From NCBI GenBank assembly GCA_028875855.1, contig JAGWVA010000002.1:1-64000 (forward strand): a stretch of DNA of 64,000 bases, in the 5' to 3' direction. The stretch comes from Paracoccaceae bacterium (lineage in GTDB: Bacteria; Pseudomonadota; Alphaproteobacteria; Rhodobacterales; Rhodobacteraceae). The notes beneath the pieces were generated by a model. That model was given only the letters and a program-made list of their open reading frames with translations. It was not told where the DNA came from and did not search any database. Numbering within the stretch: the stretch's first letter is position 1; the number at the start of each line of letters is the position of its first letter. The position numbers were made by a program, and so were the translations under genes. Shown here piece by piece: positions 57,764 through 64,000 of this stretch.

Positions 57764-60700
57764 GCATCTCGACCATCTTCATCCGTCGCCCCGTCGCGAC
57801 GATCCTGCTGATGCTGGCGGTCATTGCCGCCGGATACGTGGGCTACAAGAACCTGCCGGTCGCGGCGCTGCCGCAGGCGGACCTGCCGACGATCCAGGTG
57901 TCGGCGCAGCTCGCCGGTGCCTCGCCCGACACGATGGCGACATCGGTCGCCACGCCGCTCATCAAGCAGTTCGAGACGATCGAGGGGATCGACTCGATCT
58001 CGGCCTCGTCTTCGCTCGGGTCCACGAACATCACGATCCAGTTCAGCCTGTCTCGCAACATCGACGCGGCGGCGGCCGACGTGCAGGCGGCGATCAGCCG
58101 GGCGCAGCGGCGGCTTCCGTCGAACATGACGCAGACGCCCAGCTACCGGAAGGTGAACCCGGCCAGCTCGCCCATCCTGATCATGACGCTGACCAGCGAT
58201 ACCGTGCCGCTCACGCAGGTGGACGACATCGCGGAAAACGTGATCTCCCCCACGCTTTCGACGCTTCCGGGCGTGGCGCAGGCGCTGATCTTCGGCCAGC
58301 AGACCTATGCCGTGCGCGTGGATGTGGACCCCAAGAAGCTGGACGCCCGCGGCCTGTCCATGAACCAGGTTGCGACGGCCCTGTCGAATGCCAACGACCA
58401 GACGCCGCTCGGGTCGATCCAGAACAACAGCCAGCAGATGACGATCTCGGCCAACACGCAGCAGACCGACGCGGCGCAGTTCCGGTCGCTGGTGGTGGCG
58501 ACGTCGAACGGGAATTTCGTCCGGCTGGGCGATATTGCGACCGTCCGGAACAGCGTGGCCGACCTCAATCAGGGAAGCTGGTTCGACGGCAAGCCGGGCA
58601 TCGTTCTTGCCGTGCAGCGCCAGCCCGACGCGAACACCGTGGCCGTGGTTGATGCGATCCGCGCCAAGCTGCCCGAGATCGAGGCGGCGCTACCCAAGGG
58701 CGTGAACGTGCGGATCGTGAACGACGCCGCCGCCCCGATCAAGGCCGCGGTCGAGGATGTGCAGGGCACGCTTCTGTTGACCATCGGCCTTGTCGTGATG
58801 GTGATCTACATCTTCCTCAACCGCCTGACGGCGACGATGATCCCGGCCGTGGCGGTGCCGCTGTCGCTGGTCGCGGCCCTGGGGCTGATGTATTTCCTGG
58901 GCTATTCCATCGACAACATCTCGCTTCTGGGGCTGACGCTGTCGGTGGGTCTTGTCGTCGATGATGCCATCGTGATGCTGGAAAACATCGTTCGACGAAC
59001 CGAACTGGGCGAGCCGCCGATGCATGCCGCGCTCGAAGGCGCCAAGGAGGTGACGGGCACGATCATCTCGATGTCGCTGTCGCTTGTCGCGGTCTTCCTG
59101 CCGATCCTGCTCATGGGCGGCGTGGTGGGCCGCATCATCAACGAGTTCGGCGTGGTCGTGACGCTTGCGATCCTCAGCTCGGCGCTGGTGTCGCTGACGG
59201 CGACGCCGATGATGGCCGCGCGGCTGCCCGTGGTGCACCACGCAGGCAGCACCAAGCGGACGATGTCCGATCGCGTGACCGACGCCTACGAGAAAAGCGT
59301 GGCATGGTGCCTGCGCCATCAATGGCTGGTCATGGCCGTCTTCGTGGGGACGGCTGTCGCGTCCTACATGAGCTTTGCCTCGATCCAGCGCAGCTTCTTC
59401 CCGCAGGAAGACCTTGGCTCGATGCTGGTGTCCACCCAGGCCCGGCAGGACATCTCGTTCGAGGCGATGAAGACGCTTCAGGCCGAGGCCGCCGCGGTCG
59501 TGCAGAAGAACCCCGCGATCGCCCATGTCGCCTCGATCCTGCGGTCGGGGCAGGCCAACCACGGCTTCATGTATGTGCAGCTCAAGCCGCGCGAAGAGCG
59601 GGCGAAGCTGCAGGTCGTGCTGTCGCAGTTGCGCCGCGAGCTGGCCGGCATCCCCGGCATCCGGTCCTTCATCATCCCGACGACCTCGATCCGCTTCGGC
59701 GGCCGGTCCACGCAGTCGAACTATCAGATCGTGCTGCAATCCATCGACGCGAACGTGGGTCGCGTCTGGGCGCAGAAGCTCGAGGACGCGATGCGGGCCG
59801 ATCCCGCGCATTTCGTCGATGTCGCGTCGGACTACGAGGCGAAGGCGCTGGAGGCGAACGTGCAGGTGGACCGCGACGCGGCGAACCGGCTGGGTGTCAC
59901 CGCCAAGGCGATCCGCACCGCGCTGGAAACGGGCTTCGGCAACTATGTCGCGACGCAGATCCAGACCACCGGGTCGAGCTATGACGTGATCCTCGAATAC
60001 ACGCCCGATTTCCAGTGGACCGAGGGCGCGCTTGCCAATCTGAAGGTGCCGTCGCTCAACGGGACGCTGGTGCCGCTGTCGTCGTTTGCCAAGGTGGTGC
60101 GGACCTCGGGACCGGTGTCGGTGAACCAGACCGGCCAGCTTGTGGCGGTCACGCTGTCGTTCAACCTGCCGGCGGGCGTGTCGCTGGGCACGGCGACGCA
60201 ACGGGTGGACGAGCTGAAGCGGGAAATCGGCATGCCGCCGTCGGTCATCACCAGCTATGCCGGGGCGGCCGCGCTTTTCAAACAGGCGAGCGGGAACACC
60301 GGCCTCTTGATCCTTGCCGCGGTGCTGACGATCTATGTCGTGCTGGGGGTGCTGTATGAAAGCTTCATCCATCCCCTCACGATCCTCTCGGGCCTGCCTT
60401 CGGCGGCGCTTGGATCGCTGCTGGGGCTGAAGCTTGCCGGGTTCGACCTGTCGATCATCGCGCTGATCGGTCTTCTGATGCTGATCGGGATCGTGAAGAA
60501 GAACGCGATCATGATGATCGACGTGGCGCTGGTGCTGCGACGGGAAGAGGCGATGAGCGCGGTGGACGCGATCCGCATCGCCGCCGCGCGACGCTTCCGC
60601 CCGATCATTATGACGACCTTCTGCGCGCTTCTGGGCGTCTTGCCCATCGCGCTTGGCACCGGGACCAGTTCAGAACTGCGCCAGCCGCTGGGCGTGGCCG

Positions 60701-60855
60701 TGGTGGGCGGGCTGGTCGTCAGTCAGGCCCTCACGCTTTACATCACGCCGGTGATCTTCGTGCAGATGGAACGGCTCTCGGCCTGGGTCAATGGGCTCTT
60801 CAAGCGGCAGCGGAAGACCCGGCCGGGCCACGAAGCGCCGGTCATGGCCGAGTGA
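57760..60855 (+). CDS. RND efflux permease (pump 2, MdtB/MdtC-like)
   Basis: A 1031-residue RND pump. The start S-I-S-T-I-F-I-R-R-P-V-A-T and V-D-D-A-I-V-M-L-E-N-I-V-R-R (helix 4 relay Asp pair) are typical. Helix 10 has the relay Lys in G-I-V-K-K-N-A-I-M-M-I-D, the MdtB/C pattern, unlike pump 1. MdtBC pumps export bile salts, novobiocin and similar compounds, and here a single permease gene replaces the B/C pair, so a homotrimer is expected. It converges with opgH, leaving 44 bp. Confidence 0.9.
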   Translation: MSISTIFIRRPVATILLMLAVIAAGYVGYKNLPVAALPQADLPTIQVSAQLAGASPDTMATSVATPLIKQFETIEGIDSISASSSLGSTNITIQFSLSRNIDAAAADVQAAISRAQRRLPSNMTQTPSYRKVNPASSPILIMTLTSDTVPLTQVDDIAENVISPTLSTLPGVAQALIFGQQTYAVRVDVDPKKLDARGLSMNQVATALSNANDQTPLGSIQNNSQQMTISANTQQTDAAQFRSLVVATSNGNFVRLGDIATVRNSVADLNQGSWFDGKPGIVLAVQRQPDANTVAVVDAIRAKLPEIEAALPKGVNVRIVNDAAAPIKAAVEDVQGTLLLTIGLVVMVIYIFLNRLTATMIPAVAVPLSLVAALGLMYFLGYSIDNISLLGLTLSVGLVVDDAIVMLENIVRRTELGEPPMHAALEGAKEVTGTIISMSLSLVAVFLPILLMGGVVGRIINEFGVVVTLAILSSALVSLTATPMMAARLPVVHHAGSTKRTMSDRVTDAYEKSVAWCLRHQWLVMAVFVGTAVASYMSFASIQRSFFPQEDLGSMLVSTQARQDISFEAMKTLQAEAAAVVQKNPAIAHVASILRSGQANHGFMYVQLKPREERAKLQVVLSQLRRELAGIPGIRSFIIPTTSIRFGGRSTQSNYQIVLQSIDANVGRVWAQKLEDAMRADPAHFVDVASDYEAKALEANVQVDRDAANRLGVTAKAIRTALETGFGNYVATQIQTTGSSYDVILEYTPDFQWTEGALANLKVPSLNGTLVPLSSFAKVVRTSGPVSVNQTGQLVAVTLSFNLPAGVSLGTATQRVDELKREIGMPPSVITSYAGAAALFKQASGNTGLLILAAVLTIYVVLGVLYESFIHPLTILSGLPSAALGSLLGLKLAGFDLSIIALIGLLMLIGIVKKNAIMMIDVALVLRREEAMSAVDAIRIAAARRFRPIIMTTFCALLGVLPIALGTGTSSELRQPLGVAVVGGLVVSQALTLYITPVIFVQMERLSAWVNGLFKRQRKTRPGHEAPVMAE

Positions 60856-60899
60856 CCGCTGCGGCCTGATGCGGCCTGAGCTTTGGCAGCGGGCGGCGG

Positions 60900-62651
60900 T
60901 CAGGCCGTGGCCCGCAGCGCCTCCCAGTCGGCAAGGATACGGTCGTGGGCGGCCACGACCGCCGGCACATGCCGGTCGGTGCACGTCCGCAAAAGCCCCG
61001 AACGCGCCGGGCGCGAGGTCCAGGCGATCAGCCAGGGTGCCGCCATCATCGGAAGCGCGACGGGCAGCAGCCACAACACCAGATCGGGCGCGAGCGCCTG
61101 TGCGGCCGCCAGAAGCGCAAGGCCCGTCAGCACGATCCAGCGCGCGGCGGCCCAGGCATCGGCCACCGACAGCGTGCCGTCGCCCCGGTTGTTGGTGGGC
61201 CAGCCCGCGTCGATCCGCATCAGCACCTGCACGACCGAGCGCGTGGTGAACATCAGCATCACCGGCGCGATCAGGCTGGACATCGCAAGTTCCCAGATCG
61301 TCGAGACGAAAGCCACGACAGCCCCCCCGAAGGGCCGCGCCCGTCCGGTGACCGCCGCCTCGATCGCGATGAGCAGCTTGGGCAGCAGCAGCAACCCGAA
61401 GACCCCGAAGGCAAGCCCGATGGCCTTCGACGTCTCGTTCGACGGAAAGACCGGGAACAGCAGGCGCGGCTCGGGGAAATAGTCGGGCGCGGGGACGAAG
61501 AGCGGCGCCGCGATGGAGGCGAGGATGAAGCCCAGCCACAGAAGCGGCGCGATATAGGACAGGATGCCTTGGAGGAAGACGAACCGGCTCCAGGGTTTCA
61601 GGCCGGGCGCCTCGATCAGGCGGGCGTGTTGCAGGTTGCCCTGACACCAGCGCCGATCGCGTTTGGCGAAATCGACGATGTTCTCGGGGCCTTCCTCGTA
61701 AGAGCCTTCAAGGTCGGGGTCGAGCCGCACCAGCCAGCCATTGCGCGCCAGAAGCGCTGCCTCGACATAGTCATGGCTGAGGATATGGCCGCCGAAGGGG
61801 GGCTGCCCGGACAGCGCGGGCAGGCCGCAGGAGGCGACGAAGGCTTCGACCCGCACCAGCGCGTTGTGACCCCAGAACGGCCCCGTGCGCCCCGCCATCA
61901 GCGCAAGACCGCGCGCATAGACGGGCGAGAAGAAGCTGGCCGAGAACTGCTGCGCCCGGCCAAAGCGCGAGCGCGCGCGGATGATCTTGGGCAGCGTCTG
62001 CAACAGGCCGAGGTCGGGCACGGCCTCCATCCGGCGGACCATCTCGACGATGGTGTCCGCCGCCATCAGGCTGTCGGCGTCAAGGATCAGCGCGTAGTCG
62101 TAGGCGCCGCCCGAGCGGGTGAAGAATTCCTCGACGTTGCCGGCCTTCTTGCCCGTGTTGCTGGCACGGCGACGGTAGAAAAGGCGCCCCTCGGCGGCAC
62201 GGCTCGTGACGAGATGGGCGAACCAGTGACGCTCGGCTGCCGCAATCGCATCGTTGCGGGTATCGGACAGGATGGCGAAATCGAACTGCGAGGCGACCCC
62301 GAGCGCCGCCAGCCCCTCGTCCATGGCGGCGACGCGGGCGAAGGTGACGACGGGGTCTTCGTTGTAAACCGGCACGAGGATCGCGGTGCGGCCCCGGATC
62401 GGCCCGTCGATCCGCGGGATGGGGCGTCTGCGCCAGAACAGGCCCCAGAGCCCCTGCACCGCGCCCCAGGCCAGCCAGAAGGTCGATCCGAAGATCAGGG
62501 CCGAGCGCACGACATCCATCGCGTCGAACCCGTCCGCCAGCCCGAATTGCAGGAACAGAAGACCCGCGCCCACCGCAAGGGCGAGGCTCAGGCCAAGGGC
62601 AATGGCCCGCCGCCACCACAGCGCGCGGGTCCCGTCATGCCTTGGGTCCAA
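60900..62651 (-). CDS. opgH: Periplasmic glucan glucosyltransferase OpgH (MdoH)
   Basis: A 583-residue inner membrane glucosyltransferase that builds the beta-glucan backbone of osmoregulated periplasmic glucans from UDP-glucose. Seen are V-P-V-Y-N-E-D, I-L-S-D-T-R-N, the L-I-L-D-A-D-S (D-x-D), S-H-D-Y-V-E-A and the product-processing R-D-R-R-W-C-Q-G-N motif. Helices flank the catalytic core. It lacks the ~140-residue cytoplasmic N-terminus of E. coli OpgH. The only in-frame start is TTG at 62651, with GGAAA eight bases upstream. It is third in the opg operon, 3 bp after the small ORF. Confidence 0.92.
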   Translation of the reverse strand: MDPRHDGTRALWWRRAIALGLSLALAVGAGLLFLQFGLADGFDAMDVVRSALIFGSTFWLAWGAVQGLWGLFWRRRPIPRIDGPIRGRTAILVPVYNEDPVVTFARVAAMDEGLAALGVASQFDFAILSDTRNDAIAAAERHWFAHLVTSRAAEGRLFYRRRASNTGKKAGNVEEFFTRSGGAYDYALILDADSLMAADTIVEMVRRMEAVPDLGLLQTLPKIIRARSRFGRAQQFSASFFSPVYARGLALMAGRTGPFWGHNALVRVEAFVASCGLPALSGQPPFGGHILSHDYVEAALLARNGWLVRLDPDLEGSYEEGPENIVDFAKRDRRWCQGNLQHARLIEAPGLKPWSRFVFLQGILSYIAPLLWLGFILASIAAPLFVPAPDYFPEPRLLFPVFPSNETSKAIGLAFGVFGLLLLPKLLIAIEAAVTGRARPFGGAVVAFVSTIWELAMSSLIAPVMLMFTTRSVVQVLMRIDAGWPTNNRGDGTLSVADAWAAARWIVLTGLALLAAAQALAPDLVLWLLPVALPMMAAPWLIAWTSRPARSGLLRTCTDRHVPAVVAAHDRILADWEALRATA

Positions 62652-62654
62652 GGA

Positions 62655-62834
62655 TCAGTTTCCAAGCAGTTGCGCGCGCAGCCACGGACCCCAGACGGGC
62701 CGCAGCCGGGCGAAGAGGCCCTTGGGGTGCTCCAACACCTGCCGGGGCATCGCAAGCGGTGCATTCGGCAATTCCCCCAGCCGCTCCGCGGGGGAACGTT
62801 CGGTCATCTCAACCGGGGAAAGGTCCTTGGCCAT
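62655..62834 (-). CDS. Small protein between opgG and opgH (OpgI position)
   Basis: A 59-residue basic protein beginning M-A-K-D-L-S-P-V-E-M and ending P-V-W-G-P-W-L-R-A-Q-L-L-G-N, with no transmembrane helix or signal peptide. The start ATG at 62834 overlaps the opgG stop (TGATG), and an alternative ATG at 62849 lies inside opgG. It sits exactly where R. sphaeroides has opgI in its opgGIH operon, a gene of unknown function, so it is likely the same gene. It could also stand in for the missing cytoplasmic N-terminus of OpgH, whose E. coli version has similar P-W/R-L-R segments; this second idea is speculative. Confidence 0.65.
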   Translation of the reverse strand: MAKDLSPVEMTERSPAERLGELPNAPLAMPRQVLEHPKGLFARLRPVWGPWLRAQLLGN

Positions 62835-64000
62835 CAGTTTCTCATCCATTGGTAAAGCCAGACTTCCGTCAGCTTGCGCCCGTAGCCTGCGATATGGGCT
62901 GTCAGTTCCACGATACTGCCCGCCGATGCCGAGACATCGATCACGAGCCGCCATATGTCGCTGCCCGAGACCTTGAACAAGGTCTGGGTGACAATTTTTC
63001 CATGCGACACGGTGACCACGGGCTGAACCTCGGCGTCACCGGGCATGTTGGCGAGCAATCCGCCCTTGAAGTCGATGACGAACTTGCGCAGGCCGGGGGT
63101 GGGCTTGCTGCCCGAGATGCCCCCGTGACCGGCGCGCGTGTCATGGACATAGGCGCGTTGGCCCCGGCTGTCGGGGGGCAGGTTGCCCCATTTCAGCCGG
63201 TAGCGGAATTCCAGTTCATCCCCCGCCTTGACGGGCGCCGAGGGGATCCAGAAGGCGACGATGTTGTCGTTCACTTCCAGCTCGGAGGGGATTTCGACAA
63301 GGCGCACCGCGCCTTCGCCCCAGTCGCCGATCGGCTCCACGTCGATCGAGGGGCGTTTCTCGTATTTGGCGCCGACATCCTGATAATCGGCGTAGTTCCG
63401 GTCGCGCTGGTGCAGGCCGAAGGTCTTGGGCGATTTCAGCGCGAAGACGGAGCTTCCCAGCCGGGGCGGGTTGTTGAGCTGTCGCCACATCACGTCGCCA
63501 TCGGCCCGCCGGATCATCAGCCCGTCGGAATCGTGCACCTGCGGGCGGTAGTCGTCGAAGCCCGCGCGGTTCACGTCGGAATAGAGAAACATCGAGGTGA
63601 GGGGCGCGACGCCAAGCTGCTGGACGGCGGCGCGGAAGAACAGCCGGGCCGTGACTTCCATCACCGTGTTCTCGCCCGGGCTGATGACGAAGCGATAGGC
63701 CCCGGTGCAGGACGGGCTTTCGAGCGCGGCATTCACCACGACGCTTTGCGCGCCCGGGGCGGGGCGTTCGAGGTAGAAGGCCGAGAAACGCGGGAATTCC
63801 TCGGCGCCGGGCAGGCCCGTGTTGATCGCAAGGCCGCGGGCCGAAAGGCCGTAGGTGTTGCCCTCGCCAAGCGCGCGGAAGTAGGACGCGCCGATGAAGG
63901 CCACGATCTCGTCAAAGATGTCGGCGCGGTTCAGCGGATAGCGCAGCCGGAAGCCCGCGACGCCCTGAAGGGCCGTCTTCGCGGGCACCTTGGCGGCCAG
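62834..64000 (-). CDS. opgG: Periplasmic glucan biosynthesis protein OpgG (MdoG), C-terminal part
   Basis: The last ~388 residues of OpgG, a periplasmic protein needed for glucan branching or release. The large beta-sandwich shows Y-F-R-A-L-G-E-G-N-T-Y-G-L-S-A-R-G-L-A-I, the D-S-D-G-L-M-I-R region, and N-N-P-P-R-L. The C-terminal Ig-like domain starts at about W-G-N-L-P-P. The signal peptide and start are beyond the right edge of the window. It is the first gene of the opgG-opgI-opgH operon. Confidence 0.93.
   Translation of the reverse strand: MAAKVPAKTALQGVAGFRLRYPLNRADIFDEIVAFIGASYFRALGEGNTYGLSARGLAINTGLPGAEEFPRFSAFYLERPAPGAQSVVVNAALESPSCTGAYRFVISPGENTVMEVTARLFFRAAVQQLGVAPLTSMFLYSDVNRAGFDDYRPQVHDSDGLMIRRADGDVMWRQLNNPPRLGSSVFALKSPKTFGLHQRDRNYADYQDVGAKYEKRPSIDVEPIGDWGEGAVRLVEIPSELEVNDNIVAFWIPSAPVKAGDELEFRYRLKWGNLPPDSRGQRAYVHDTRAGHGGISGSKPTPGLRKFVIDFKGGLLANMPGDAEVQPVVTVSHGKIVTQTLFKVSGSDIWRLVIDVSASAGSIVELTAHIAGYGRKLTEVWLYQWMRN

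Noticed and set aside
1-64000. CRISPR array, insertion sequence, prophage or genomic island
   Set aside because: No regular short repeats, transposase, integrase or phage-like genes were seen, and composition is uniform by eye.

Overview
The window is chromosomal DNA of an alphaproteobacterium, almost certainly a member of Rhodobacteraceae (Rhodobacter/Paracoccus/Roseobacter relatives). This rests on the high GC content, strong G/C third-position bias, the pcm-tolC-popZ-like gene order, an opgG-(small ORF)-opgH arrangement known from Rhodobacter sphaeroides, and the style of the GC-rich intergenic hairpins. There are no transposases, integrases, phage genes or CRISPR arrays. Coding density is high, about 47 protein genes and 2 tRNAs, and the only gap above 300 bp between protein genes (7189-7517) holds a tRNA.

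Layout, left third: the 3' end of hutF with hutC; pyrD with a DUF952 gene on the minus strand; a periplasmic 5'-nucleotidase-like protein; tRNA-Gly; an ABC exporter; dusA behind tRNA-Cys; then pcm, tolC and a PopZ-like polar organiser ending at a strong terminator. Next come a small conserved protein divergent from efp, ygfZ, a short glycosyltransferase, a class V aminotransferase, a HisC-type aminotransferase divergent from an MFS exporter, valS, and an Lrp regulator divergent from an ornithine-type decarboxylase.

Middle: an orphan molybdenum hydroxylase large subunit (form II CoxL type) overlapping a DUF2235 hydrolase; a thioesterase; metF divergent from a MetR-type regulator with a candidate site between them; a PagL-like lipid A deacylase; an inositol-monophosphatase-family enzyme; a MerR regulator divergent from two hotdog thioesterases and a MATE exporter. 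The most distinctive block is 32158-40620: a LysR regulator with a clean divergent dyad, two FAD/GcvT dehydrogenases of exactly 812 residues each, a pyrrolysine-free MttB-family methyltransferase and a beta-hydroxyacid dehydrogenase. Together they look like a one-carbon pathway that strips methyl groups from a quaternary amine, passing them to a corrinoid or tetrahydrofolate. No corrinoid protein is encoded here.

Right third: a minus-strand operon (small membrane protein, beta-CASP RNase-like protein, SulP transporter, PHA synthase PhaC); an M29 aminopeptidase; an acyl-CoA synthetase; two RND efflux operons with a DHA2 MFS exporter between them; and the osmoregulated periplasmic glucan operon opgG-opgI(?)-opgH, whose opgG runs off the right edge.

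Intergenic DNA carries two families of repeated structure: GC hairpins followed by a GGGATATTT/GACAGAAAA-like tail, and a GATTTTTC-N3-GAAAAATC palindrome. Both occur more than once here.
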